From the NCBI RefSeq assembly GCF_036324365.1, contig NZ_CP137080.1, positions 868,001 to 932,000 of the forward strand: a stretch of 64,000 nucleotides of DNA, given 5' to 3'. Below the pieces are notes generated by a model. That model ran no database searches, was not told the DNA's origin, and saw only the letters and a list, made by a program, of their open reading frames with translations. Every line of letters starts with the position of its first letter. Position 1 is the stretch's first letter. This document shows positions 25,108 through 33,332 of this stretch, one piece after another. A program made the translations under genes and the position numbers. The stretch is from Microbacterium limosum. Its GTDB lineage: Bacteria > Actinomycetota > Actinomycetes > Actinomycetales > Microbacteriaceae.

Positions 25108-26799
25108 TCACGCCGCGACGCGCAGCACCTCTTCGATCGTCGTCAGCCCTTGCGACACCTTGACCCAGCCGTCCTCGCGCAGCGAGGTCATCCCCTGCGC
25201 GAGCGCGGTCTGGCGGATCTCGGTGCCGGTCGCGCGCGTCACGACGAGCTGCTCGATCTCCTCGGTGAGCGTCATCACCTCGTGCAGCGCGATCCGGCCG
25301 CGGTAGCCCGTGCCCGAGCACGCGGGGCACCCGACCGCGCGGAACAGCTGCGGCGGGTCGGCGGGGTCGTGCGGGAACCCCAGCGCCGAGAGCACGCCGG
25401 TGGGTTCGGTGACGGGCCCGCGGCAGCGCACGCACAGCCGCCGCGCGAGGCGCTGGGCGACGACCGCGGTGAGCGCCGTCGCGACGAGGAACGGCTCGCA
25501 GCCGATCTCGATCAGCCGCGTCAGGGCGCTGGGGGCGTCGTTGGTGTGCAGCGTCGAGAGCACGAGGTGGCCGGTCAGCGAGGCCTCGATCGAGATGACG
25601 GCGGTCTCGTGGTCGCGGATCTCGCCGACGAGCACGACGTCGGGATCGCTGCGCAGGATCGACCGCAGCGCCGCATCGAACGTCAGGCCCGCCCGGTTGT
25701 TGACCTGCACCTGATTGATGCCGGCGATCCGGTACTCCACGGGGTCTTCGACGGTGATGACGTTGACCTTGGGGTTCGCGACGTCCCGCAGCGCCGTGTA
25801 GAGGGTCGTCGACTTGCCCGACCCGGTCGGCCCCGTCACGAGCACCATGCCGTGGGGGCGATGGATCGCCTCCGCGAAGCGCTCGAGGTTCGCGGGCGAC
25901 ATCTGCAGATCGCTCATCGCCATGCTCTGCCCCGAGGTGTCGAGGATGCGCATGACGATCTTCTCGCCCCACACGGTCGGCAGCGTCGCCACGCGCAGGT
26001 CGATCTGGCGTCCCTCGTGCTGAACCGAGAGCCGGCCGTCCTGCGGGCGGCGCCGCTCGGCGATGTCGATCGACGACATGATCTTCAGCCGCGAGATGAT
26101 GCCGTCCTGGATGCCGCGGTCGGCGCGCTGCATCTCGTGCAGCACGCCGTCGATGCGGAACCGGACGGTCAGCTCGTGCTCACCCGGCTCGACGTGGATG
26201 TCGCTCGCGCGGTCGTTGATGGCCTGCGCGATCAGCAGGTTCACGAACCGGACGATGGGCGCGTCGGCGTCCTGCTCGTCGAGCGACTCGGTGAAGACCG
26301 CGCCCGGCGTGGTTCCGGTCTCGCCGATCTGCTCCGACAGGTCGCTGAGCTCCTCATCGGAGCGGAGGTAGCGCTCGAAGGCCTGCTGCAGGGCGTCGGC
26401 GGCCACGACCACGGGCTCCACCCGCATATCGGTGAGGCTCGTCACGTCGTCGAGGGCGATGATGTCGGTGGGATCGAGCATCGCGAGGGTGAGGCGTTCG
26501 CCGACACGCTCGATGGGGATCACGCGGTAGCGGCGGCAGAGCGCGCCCGGCACGAGCGAGACGATCGACTGGTCGAGCACGGCGTTCGAGAGGTCGACCA
26601 GCCGGTTCCCGGTGTGCAGCGCCACCGCCTCTGCCAGCTGCAGCTCGGTCACGACCCGTGAATCGACGAGGTGACGCTCGAGTTCGGGCGTCTCGCCGAA
26701 CCGGGCGAGCACGGCCGACATGTCGGCGGCGCGCACCGCCCCCGTCAGCACGAGCGTCTGAGCGATTCCGCGCACGAGCCCTCCCTCTCCCGCGGTCAT
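25108..26799 (-). CDS. pilB: Type IV pilus extension ATPase PilB (GspE family)
   Basis: The only extension ATPase in the window, 563 aa. It has the N-terminal MshE/GspE-N domain (about 1-150), the N2 domain SDIHVEPGEHELTVRFRIDG (about 195-215), Walker A GPTGSGKSTTL (about 322-332), Asp box ITVEDPVEY, Walker B DPDVVLVGEIRD, His box STLHTNDAPSAL and the zinc tetracysteine CVRC...CPAC near the C-terminus, which separates PilB from PilT. It lies on the opposite strand, convergent with locus 2. Since neither locus has its own pilB, this enzyme probably powers assembly of both pili. The start codon is GTG at 26799 or a nearby alternative. Confidence 0.95.
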   Translation of the reverse strand: MTAGEGGLVRGIAQTLVLTGAVRAADMSAVLARFGETPELERHLVDSRVVTELQLAEAVALHTGNRLVDLSNAVLDQSIVSLVPGALCRRYRVIPIERVGERLTLAMLDPTDIIALDDVTSLTDMRVEPVVVAADALQQAFERYLRSDEELSDLSEQIGETGTTPGAVFTESLDEQDADAPIVRFVNLLIAQAINDRASDIHVEPGEHELTVRFRIDGVLHEMQRADRGIQDGIISRLKIMSSIDIAERRRPQDGRLSVQHEGRQIDLRVATLPTVWGEKIVMRILDTSGQSMAMSDLQMSPANLERFAEAIHRPHGMVLVTGPTGSGKSTTLYTALRDVANPKVNVITVEDPVEYRIAGINQVQVNNRAGLTFDAALRSILRSDPDVVLVGEIRDHETAVISIEASLTGHLVLSTLHTNDAPSALTRLIEIGCEPFLVATALTAVVAQRLARRLCVRCRGPVTEPTGVLSALGFPHDPADPPQLFRAVGCPACSGTGYRGRIALHEVMTLTEEIEQLVVTRATGTEIRQTALAQGMTSLREDGWVKVSQGLTTIEEVLRVAA

Positions 26800-26904
26800 C
26801 CTATCCGCGGGAGAGGGGCGGACGGCTGAGCGTCCTCCCGGGGGCGCGCCGCCCGGGTGTCAACCCCGGGCGAGGGATGCCGCGGCAGGCATAGCCTGGG
26901 ACGC

Positions 26905-27954
26905 ATGGCGCAGACCTCGGCATCCGGTTCGATCATCCAGCGCGCGATCGCGTGGGCGCTGTCTAAGAAGCCCGTGCGCGCCTTCCTGCTCTACTCGGAG
27001 CACCGTGGTCCGATGCTCGCCGACAGCGTCACCTACCGGCTCCTGTTCGCGGTCTTCGCCGCCGTGCTGCTGGGGTTCTCCATCGCGGCCCTCTGGCTCG
27101 CGGGCAATCCCGTCGCGTGGCAGACGCTGCTCGATGCCGTGAACTCCTTCATCCCGGGTCTCGTCGGCGAGGACGGCATCGTCGATCCCTCCGACATCCA
27201 GGCCCCCGCCGGCCTGACCATCACGGGTGTCGCCTCGTCGCTCGGTCTCATCGCGGCGGCGATCGGCTCCGTCTCGCAGGTGCGCGCCGCCATCCGCACC
27301 CTCGCCGACGAGCCGAACCAGGACATCTTCATCGTGTGGGCTACGCTGCGAAACCTCGCGGTCGCGATCGGCGTGGCAGTCCTGCTCGCCGTCGCCGCGG
27401 GGGTGACGTTCCTCGCCACGGGACTCATCGACGTCGTCGCCGGATGGTTCGGGCTCCCCGCCGATCATCCCCTCGCCGGCTGGGCGACGTGGCTGATGTC
27501 CACCGCCGTCGTCTTCGTGATCGACGTGCTCGTGATCGCCGGGGTGTTCGTCGTGCTGTCGGGTCTGAAGGTGTCGGTGCGGACGGTGCTGCCGGGCGCG
27601 CTGCTCGGCGGCGTGGGCCTGGTCGTGCTGCAGCAGCTGTCGGGCCTGTTCGTCGGCGGCGCGCGGTCGAACCCGCTGCTCGCCTCCTTCGCCGCCCTCA
27701 TCGCGCTCCTGCTCTGGTTCAACCTCTCGAGCCAGGTGCTGCTCCTCGCGTCCGCCTACGTGCTGACGGGCATGGAGGAGAAGCAGGATCGAGTGCGATC
27801 CCGCCACGGTTCGGCGACGTTCGCGCAGCGCCGCGTGAAGCGTGCCGAGCGTTCCGTCCAGAAGGCCGCCGACGAGCTGACGGCCGCGCGCCGCGACGAG
27901 GAGAAGGAGCGAGAGGAAGCGCTCTCGCCATCAGACAAAGGGGACCACCGATGA
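26905..27954 (+). CDS. YihY/BrkB family membrane protein
   Basis: A 349-aa polytopic membrane protein of the YihY/virulence factor BrkB family, whose biochemical role is not established. About six hydrophobic segments are visible (for example LLFAVFAAVLLGFSIAAL, VFVIDVLVIAGVFVVLSG, ALIALLLWFNLSSQVLLLA), with the family hallmarks DSVTYRLLFA near residue 38 and LWFNLSSQVLLL near 272. The tail (about 290-349) is charged and probably coiled. TAGCCT at 26892-26897 is seven bases before the ATG, so the mRNA is likely leaderless. The stop overlaps the next gene (ATGA). Confidence 0.88.
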   Translation: MAQTSASGSIIQRAIAWALSKKPVRAFLLYSEHRGPMLADSVTYRLLFAVFAAVLLGFSIAALWLAGNPVAWQTLLDAVNSFIPGLVGEDGIVDPSDIQAPAGLTITGVASSLGLIAAAIGSVSQVRAAIRTLADEPNQDIFIVWATLRNLAVAIGVAVLLAVAAGVTFLATGLIDVVAGWFGLPADHPLAGWATWLMSTAVVFVIDVLVIAGVFVVLSGLKVSVRTVLPGALLGGVGLVVLQQLSGLFVGGARSNPLLASFAALIALLLWFNLSSQVLLLASAYVLTGMEEKQDRVRSRHGSATFAQRRVKRAERSVQKAADELTAARRDEEKEREEALSPSDKGDHR

Positions 27955-28700
27955 CACAGGATGCGACGCCGCATCCCTCCGAAGGCTCGTCGCCCGCGAG
28001 GCTGCCCGCCTACACGGCGGCGGCCGTCCGTGCCGCCGAGAAGCCGCTGCTGGATGCAGGCGAGCCCCTCATGGAGCGCGCCGCCTCCGCCATCGCGGCC
28101 GAGGCGCGGGCGATGCTCGACGGCGAGCCGGGCCCCGTCCTGGTTCTGGCCGGCCGAGGCGACAACGGCGGAGACGCGCTCTTCGCGGCCGCCGAGCTGG
28201 CGAGCGGGGGATGCCGCGTCGACATGCTCCTCACTTCCGACGGCGCGCACAGCGCGGCGCTCGGGGCGGCGCGCCGCGCGGGTGCGACCTGCCGCTATCT
28301 CGACGACGTGCGCGACGCGGCGTTCGGGTACCGGCTCGTGATCGACGGGATCCTCGGCATCGGCACCTCGAACGATCCCGCACTGCGGGGCCTCGCCCGC
28401 GCGACCGTCGAGGCACTCGCGCCCGCGATCCGCGCCTCGGACGCCGCCGTGCTCGCCGTCGACCTGCCGAGCGGACTGCACCCCGACACGGGAGAGAGCG
28501 ACGGCGTCGTCCTCCCCGCAGACACGACCGTGACGATGGGTGCCCTCAAGACCGGCCTCGTCACGGGGCGCGGGCCGGAGTTCGCCGGCCGCATCGTGCT
28601 CGTCGACCTGGGGCTGGCGCCGCAGCTGGCCAAGGTCCGGCCCGCCGTGGAGGTCGCGGTCCACGGCGTCCCGCGCCCGGCGGGGGATCAGCGGGCGTAA
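27951..28700 (+). CDS. nnrE: NAD(P)H-hydrate epimerase (YjeF N-terminal domain)
   Basis: Repairs the R form of hydrated NAD(P)H to S for the partner dehydratase. The 249-aa protein covers only the YjeF_N domain: YTAAAVRAAEKPLL and the LMERAA motif at the N-terminus, the nucleotide loop GRGDNGGDALFAA (about 62-74), VIDGILGIG with the catalytic Asp, and VLAVDLPSGLHPDTG. The C-terminal dehydratase domain found in many fused proteins is absent, so that activity must be encoded elsewhere. It is coupled to yihY by a four-base overlap and its end overlaps the convergent amidotransferase gene by 13 bases. Confidence 0.9.
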   Translation: MTQDATPHPSEGSSPARLPAYTAAAVRAAEKPLLDAGEPLMERAASAIAAEARAMLDGEPGPVLVLAGRGDNGGDALFAAAELASGGCRVDMLLTSDGAHSAALGAARRAGATCRYLDDVRDAAFGYRLVIDGILGIGTSNDPALRGLARATVEALAPAIRASDAAVLAVDLPSGLHPDTGESDGVVLPADTTVTMGALKTGLVTGRGPEFAGRIVLVDLGLAPQLAKVRPAVEVAVHGVPRPAGDQRA

Positions 28701-29419
28701 CGGGACACGAAGTTGGCCAGCACGCGGTCGGCGTGCTCCACCGGCTCCCGCGCGGCGGCGGCCAGGGTCGCCTCGAGTTCGCCCGCGGCGAAGTACCCGT
28801 ACCCGGCGTAGGCGTGGATGCGGGTCGTGATGCCCGGCAGGTCGAGCTCGGGGTGGAACTGCGTCGCATAGGCGTTCCGCCCGATGCGGAACGCCTGCAC
28901 GGGGCAGGCGGCCGAACCCGCCAGCAGCACGGCGTGAGGCGGCAGGGTCGACGCCGCCTCCTTATGGCCCACGAACGCCGAGAACCGCGTGGGCATCGAG
29001 GCGAAGAGCGGGTCGGCTGCCCCGGCATCCGTCAGCGTGACCGTCGTCACCCCGATGGGCTCGCCGTAGCGGCGGTCGATGACCGCGCCCTGGTGCAGCC
29101 CGAGCGTGCCGATGCCGTAGCACGCGCCGAGGAAGGGGATGTCGCGGGCGACGACCTCGTCGAGCAGCGTCGCCAGCTCCGCCTCCGCCCGGCGCTGCGC
29201 GGGCGACTTCAGCTCGATCGGATCGGAGGCGTTGTACGGGCCGCCGCCGACGATGATGCCGGAGATCGCGTCGAGGTCCAGCGCGGGCAGGGGGCCCGCC
29301 TCGAGTCGGATCCGCACGAGGTCGCGCTCGTCGAGACCGCTCGCCCGGAGGAAGAGGGCGTACTCCTCGTCGGCGGGTTCGTCCTCGGCGCGCGTCGCGA
29401 TCAGGATGAAGGGCTTCAC
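28688..29419 (-). CDS. Class I glutamine amidotransferase-like protein
   Basis: 243-aa cytoplasmic glutaminase-fold protein related to the GMP synthase glutaminase. GACYGIGTLG (about 103-112) holds the nucleophile Cys, and QFHPELD (about 200-206) the His/Glu of the triad; IIVGGGPYNASD near residue 55 is typical of the GMP synthase-like family. No synthetase domain is attached, so the acceptor is unknown. ATG at 29419. It is three bases upstream... in reading order it follows glgP (stop 29423) on the same strand, and may be co-transcribed with it. Confidence 0.88.
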   Translation of the reverse strand: MKPFILIATRAEDEPADEEYALFLRASGLDERDLVRIRLEAGPLPALDLDAISGIIVGGGPYNASDPIELKSPAQRRAEAELATLLDEVVARDIPFLGACYGIGTLGLHQGAVIDRRYGEPIGVTTVTLTDAGAADPLFASMPTRFSAFVGHKEAASTLPPHAVLLAGSAACPVQAFRIGRNAYATQFHPELDLPGITTRIHAYAGYGYFAAGELEATLAAAAREPVEHADRVLANFVSRYAR

Positions 29420-29422
29420 GGG

Positions 29423-31942
29423 CTACGACGCGGAGGTGACGAGCCCCAGCTCGACATCGGAGACGAGCTGCGGGTGCGTCGGCACCACCCGCACGGTGTA
29501 GCCGAACGTGCCCGTCATCTCGAGCGGGAGGACGCCGCGGAAGGCGGTGACCCCGTCGGGCCGTGCGTCCTCGGGCAAGAGGCGCACGATGTGGCGCTCG
29601 GCCGCTATCGCATCGTCGGCGTCCGTCGCGCCGTACACGAGCTGCACGGCGACGTCCTCGGGAGCGAGGCCCCCCAGCGCCACTTCGGCATACACGGGCA
29701 CGGTGCCGCCCGCCTGCGCCTGCTGCGGGATGCCGGAGCTGTCGACGCTCACGATGTGCACGGCCGGCCAAGCCGCCCTCACGCGCGCGGTGTAGGCGGC
29801 GAGCTCCCTGGCGCCCGCGAATCCGTCGGCGCGCAGCGCTGCGTCGTGGACGGCGGCGGGGGTGTAGAGGCGGTCGACGTATTCGCGCACCATGCGGTCG
29901 CTCGTCGCCTTCGTGCCGAGGTCGGTCATCGTATGACGCAGCATCGCGAGCCAGCGCCCCGGCATCCCGTGCTGCCGCTCGTAGAACGCCGGGGTGAGCT
30001 GGTGCTCGATGAGGTCGTACAGTGCGGCCGCCTCGGCGTCGTCGCGCTCCTCGTCGGACGCGGCGGTGTCGGCCGTGGGGATCGCCCACCCGTTCTCGCC
30101 GTCGAACCACTCGTCCCACCAGCCGTCGAGGATCGAGAGGTTCAGCGCTCCGTTGAGCGCCGCCTTCATCCCCGAGGTCCCGCAGGCCTCGAGCGGCCGG
30201 AGCGGGTTGTTCAGCCACACGTCGCACCCGGGGTAGAGGGTCTTGGCGAGCGTGATGTCGTAGTCGGGCAGGAAGACGATGCGCCCGCGCACCCGAGGAT
30301 CGCGGCTGAACCGGACGAGCTGCTGGATGAGGATCTTGCCCGAGTCGTCGGCGGGGTGCGACTTGCCGGCCACGACGATCTGGACGGGGCGATCGGGGTC
30401 GGTGAGGATGCGGGTGAGGCGCTCCGGATCGCGCAGCATGAGCGTGAGCCTCTTGTAGGTGGGCACGCGTCGGGCGAAGCCGATGGTCAGGACGCCGGGG
30501 TCGAGGATGTCGGGCTGGCAGAGGGCGCTGCGGGCGTGCTCGACGAGCTCGCCCTTCATCGACTGCTTGGCGTCCCAGAGCTCGCGGTCGGAGACGACCG
30601 CGGCATCCCGCCAGTCGTGCGTCTCGACGAGCGCGTCTCCGAACGCGCGTTCGCTCAGGGCCTTGAGCGTCGGGTGCAACCAGGTCGGGGGGTGCACGCC
30701 GTTCGTGATCGAGGTGATCGGCACCTCGTCGGTGTCGACGCCTGGCCAGAGCCGGCCGAACATGCCGCGGCTCACGCGCCCGTGCAGCAGCGAGACGCCG
30801 TTGGCGTGCTGGCCGAGGTGAAGGCCCAGCACGGCCATGTTGAACACGTCGGGATCGCCGCCGTCCCAGCTCTCCAGGCCCAGCTCGAGAGCGCGCTGCG
30901 GGTCGACGCCCGCGAGCAGGCCGCCCCCGAGGAACGATGCGACGAGGTCCTTCGGGAAGCGGTCGATGCCGGCGGGCACCGGGGTGTGCGTCGTGAAGAC
31001 GGTGGATGCCCGCACCTGCGCGAGAGCCGCGCCGAAGTCCAGCCCGTCGCGGGTGATGTACTCCGACATCCGTTCGAGGCCCTGGAACCCCGCGTGACCC
31101 TCGTTGGTGTGGTAGACGTCGGGTTCGGGGCGGCCCGAGAGGCGGGTGAAGGCCCGCACCGCTCGCACGCCGCCGACTCCGAGCAGCAGCTCCTGGAGCA
31201 GACGGTGCTCGCCGCCGCCGCCGTAGAGGCGGTCGGTGACGCGGCGCAGCTCCTCGGTGTTCGAGGGCGTCTCCGAGTCCAGGAGGAGGAGGGGCACGCG
31301 CCCGATGTCGGCGATCCACACACGGGCGTGCAGCACGCGGTCGCCGGGGATCGTGAGCGAGATCTCGACGGGCGTGTCGTCGTCCTCTCTCAGCAGGGTG
31401 AGACCGAGGCCGTATGGGTCGAGGAGCGGGTAGCTCTCCCGCTGCCAGCCGTCGTCGCCGATGGACTGGCGGAAGTAGCCGGCGCGGTAGAAGAGGCCGA
31501 CGCCCGTGAGCGGGACGCCGAGGTCGGAGGCGCTCTTGAGGTGGTCGCCCGCGAGGATGCCGAGGCCGCCGGAGTACTGCGGGAGGGAGCCGTCGACCCC
31601 GAACTCGGGGGAGAAGTAGGCGATCTGCGCGGGACGATCGCCTTCGATGCGCTGGAACCAGCGCTTGCCGGTCAGGTAGGCGTGCAGCCGCTCGGCCTCC
31701 TCGCGCACGCGATCGACGAACGCATCGTCGTCGGCGAGGGCGTCGAGGCGGTCCTGGCCGAGCGCGCCGAGCATGCGCGCGGGGTTCTCGCCGACGCGTT
31801 CCCACAGGGCGGCATCCATCGAGGCGAAGAGGGCGTGCGTCGCCCTGCTCCACGACCAGCGCCAGTTCGATGCAAGGGCGTCGAGAGCGGCGATCTGCGC
31901 GCGCAGGACGGGGCGGACCGTGAACGTGCGGATGGCCTTCAC
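29423..31942 (-). CDS. glgP: Alpha-glucan phosphorylase
   Basis: Releases glucose-1-phosphate from glycogen or maltodextrin; 839 aa with the chosen start. The N-terminal DUF3417 region (IAALDALASNWRWSWS) and conserved blocks such as AYFSPEFGVDGSLPQYSGGLGILAGDHLK, VFTTHTPVPAGIDRF and GTSGMKAALNGALNLSILDGWW (short parts quoted from the family signatures) identify the alpha-glucan phosphorylase family. The pyridoxal-binding region lies around GTSGMKA. The open frame extends far upstream, but the proper N-terminus begins at VKAIRTFTV: TATGAT (31955-31950) is a near-perfect -10 box seven bases before GTG 31942, indicating a leaderless mRNA. An ATG at 31954 overlaps that box and is less likely. Confidence 0.9.
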   Translation of the reverse strand: MKAIRTFTVRPVLRAQIAALDALASNWRWSWSRATHALFASMDAALWERVGENPARMLGALGQDRLDALADDDAFVDRVREEAERLHAYLTGKRWFQRIEGDRPAQIAYFSPEFGVDGSLPQYSGGLGILAGDHLKSASDLGVPLTGVGLFYRAGYFRQSIGDDGWQRESYPLLDPYGLGLTLLREDDDTPVEISLTIPGDRVLHARVWIADIGRVPLLLLDSETPSNTEELRRVTDRLYGGGGEHRLLQELLLGVGGVRAVRAFTRLSGRPEPDVYHTNEGHAGFQGLERMSEYITRDGLDFGAALAQVRASTVFTTHTPVPAGIDRFPKDLVASFLGGGLLAGVDPQRALELGLESWDGGDPDVFNMAVLGLHLGQHANGVSLLHGRVSRGMFGRLWPGVDTDEVPITSITNGVHPPTWLHPTLKALSERAFGDALVETHDWRDAAVVSDRELWDAKQSMKGELVEHARSALCQPDILDPGVLTIGFARRVPTYKRLTLMLRDPERLTRILTDPDRPVQIVVAGKSHPADDSGKILIQQLVRFSRDPRVRGRIVFLPDYDITLAKTLYPGCDVWLNNPLRPLEACGTSGMKAALNGALNLSILDGWWDEWFDGENGWAIPTADTAASDEERDDAEAAALYDLIEHQLTPAFYERQHGMPGRWLAMLRHTMTDLGTKATSDRMVREYVDRLYTPAAVHDAALRADGFAGARELAAYTARVRAAWPAVHIVSVDSSGIPQQAQAGGTVPVYAEVALGGLAPEDVAVQLVYGATDADDAIAAERHIVRLLPEDARPDGVTAFRGVLPLEMTGTFGYTVRVVPTHPQLVSDVELGLVTSAS

Positions 31943-32035
31943 CCGACCGATCATAGGGGGCGGGATGCCGCCGCCGCGCCGCACTTCTCCGCCCTCCCCG
32001 GCGCACGCAGGGATAGGCTCCGGGGAGGAGGAACC

Positions 32036-32251
32036 ATGGCTATTGCACGTCTTTCCGGCGGTCCCCTCGACGGTCAGCTGGTGCCGCTCGACGAGCCCGC
32101 TCAGGACTCGCTGATCATGCCCTACGCCGAGGGTCAGATCGTGTACCGTCGCGAGGGCTCGCTCGAGCGCACCGGCGAGCACGACGGACCCACGCAGGCG
32201 ACGTTCGTCTTCGTGGAGGAGACCCAGGAGATCGGGCACTCCGACGACTGA
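32036..32251 (+). CDS. Small protein of unknown function (71 aa)
   Basis: Not recognised. A small acidic protein, MAIARLSGGPLDGQ at the start and a Glu/Asp-rich C-terminus ending GHSDD, with alternating hydrophobic residues suggesting a beta-rich fold (QIVYRREG, QATFVFVEE). It is likely real: TAGGCT (about 32013-32018) and a perfect GGGGAGGAGGA ribosome site precede the ATG, and the codon pattern has strong GC at third positions. It is divergent from glgP with a 93-base shared promoter region. Its stop is embedded in the beginning of the CYTH frame. Confidence 0.75.
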   Translation: MAIARLSGGPLDGQLVPLDEPAQDSLIMPYAEGQIVYRREGSLERTGEHDGPTQATFVFVEETQEIGHSDD

Positions 32252-32885
32252 GCCGACACGCTCGATCGAGATCGAGCGCACCTACGACGCCGGCGCGGAT
32301 GCCGCGCTGCCCGATCTGCGCGCGCTCCCCGGGGTCGTGCGCGTCGACGAGGTGGAGCACCGCGATCTCGACGCCGTCTACCTCGATACGGCCGCGATGA
32401 CCCTGGCCGCCGCCGCGGTCGCGGTGCGGCGGCGCACGGGGGGTCCCGACGAGGGGTGGCACGTCAAGACCTCCGCACCGGAGGGGCGCCACGAGTACGG
32501 CTGGCCGCTCGATGTCGCCGACCTGCCGGACGACCTGTCCGAGATCCAGGTCCCGGCCGGCGTCCGCGAGGCCGTCTCGGTGTGGACGGCCGACGAGCCG
32601 CTCTCGCCGCTGGCGCGGGTGCGCAACGCGCGTCGGGCCGTCGCGCTGCGGGACGCTGCGGGGGAGGTCCTCGCGGAGTTCACCGACGACCACGTCGTCG
32701 CAACCGACCTGCGGGCGGGGCGGCAGACGCGCTGGCGCGAATGGGAGCTCGAGCTGGGACCCGCCGCCCCGGACGACCCGGCCTGGCGCGAGGAGTTCTT
32801 CGCCGCCGCGGATGCCGTGGTGTTCGCCGCCGGGGGAGCCCCGCCCTCGTCGGGGTCGAAGCTGCAGCGCGCGCTGGGCCTCTAG
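32244..32885 (+). CDS. CYTH domain protein with apparent ACG start
   Basis: Member of the CYTH/triphosphate tunnel metalloenzyme superfamily, predicted to act on polyphosphate or thiamine triphosphate-like substrates. The family N-terminal strand SIEIERTYD (ExE..-type metal/phosphate motif) is encoded from 32262, but the open frame has no ATG, GTG or TTG until GTG 32337, which would cut off that strand. ACG at 32244 would give T-TEPTRSIEIER, an ideal N-terminus, overlapping the previous gene's last codons. Other family features are AVAVRRRTGG, GWHVKTSAP, LARVRNARRA and WREWELELGP. I annotate 213 aa from ACG; a frameshift fusion or a sequencing error are the alternatives. Confidence 0.65.
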   Translation, partial: TTEPTRSIEIERTYDAGADAALPDLRALPGVVRVDEVEHRDLDAVYLDTAAMTLAAAAVAVRRRTGGPDEGWHVKTSAPEGRHEYGWPLDVADLPDDLSEIQVPAGVREAVSVWTADEPLSPLARVRNARRAVALRDAAGEVLAEFTDDHVVATDLRAGRQTRWREWELELGPAAPDDPAWREEFFAAADAVVFAAGGAPPSSGSKLQRALGL

Positions 32886-33025
32886 GGCCCCGAGCTCGAA
32901 CCCCGGATGCCGCGCCGTCCGCACCCGGAGCCCGCGCCCGAAATGCCGTGGTGTCCGCGCCCGGGCCCCGGAGCCGCCGCGCCCCCGCAGCGCGGACCCT
33001 GTCGCGCCCCCTCCTCCTCCGCTCG

Positions 33026-33074
33026 CGGCTCTCCTCTGCTCAGCAGAGGGGATCTGCCGAGCAGAGGAGAGCCG
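33026..33074. repeat. 16-bp inverted repeat
   Basis: CGGCTCTCCTCTGCTC at 33026-33041 is exactly repeated in reverse complement at 33059-33074, with 17 bases between. The core GCAGAGGAGAG also recurs in the direct repeats immediately downstream. Confidence 0.7.
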
Positions 33075-33109
33075 GCCGCCATATCCACCTCTGCTCGGCA
33101 ATGAACCTT

Positions 33110-33194
33110 GCCTGGGCAGAGGAGAGGGGCGAGTGGTGGCGCAGCGCAAGCGTCCTCGCCTGGGCAGAGGAGAGGGGCGTGTGGACGCGCAGCG
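33110..33194. repeat. Two 37-bp direct repeats
   Basis: 33110-33146 and 33158-33194 start with GCCTGGGCAGAGGAGAGG and differ at only three of 37 positions; the period is 48 bp. A degenerate third copy may follow (33206-33230). They do not encode a protein repeat that I can support. Confidence 0.7.
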
Positions 33195-33251
33195 GCGGGC
33201 GTCCGCGCGTGAGCAGGGGCGAAGGGGCGCGCTGGGACTCCGACCTCCCCA

Positions 33252-33296
33252 CACACCGATGCCGCCCCCGGCTTCGGGTGGGGCGGCATCGGTGTG
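33252..33296 (-). terminator. Bidirectional terminator hairpin downstream of lpdA
   Basis: A perfect 17-bp stem: 33252-33268 (CACACCGATGCCGCCCC) pairs with 33280-33296. It stands 37 bases beyond the lpdA stop and also downstream of the CYTH gene on the other strand. Confidence 0.75.
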
Positions 33297-33332
33297 CGGG
33301 AAGGTTACTCTCGCGGGACGAGCGGGTAAAGA

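Larger units (their letters stand above)
32886..33332. other. Non-coding spacer with short repeats
   Basis: This 447-base stretch has no supported gene; frames across it give low-complexity Arg/Pro/Gly-rich peptides. It contains the repeat cluster at 33026-33194 and the lpdA terminator at 33252-33296. Confidence 0.7.

Noticed and set aside
28211..32251. 1346-codon plus-strand frame opposite the amidotransferase and glgP
   Set aside because: Shadow of genes on the other strand; only its last 72 codons (from 32036) have a ribosome site and plausible composition.
31943..32281. N-terminal extension of the glucan phosphorylase (frame reaches 32281)
   Set aside because: The extension overlaps the divergent promoter and the 71-aa gene, lacks family similarity, and a leaderless start at 31942 explains the data better.
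32886..33250. Small Arg/Pro-rich proteins encoded in the repeat spacer on either strand
   Set aside because: No ribosome sites, low complexity, and the frames follow the DNA repeats.
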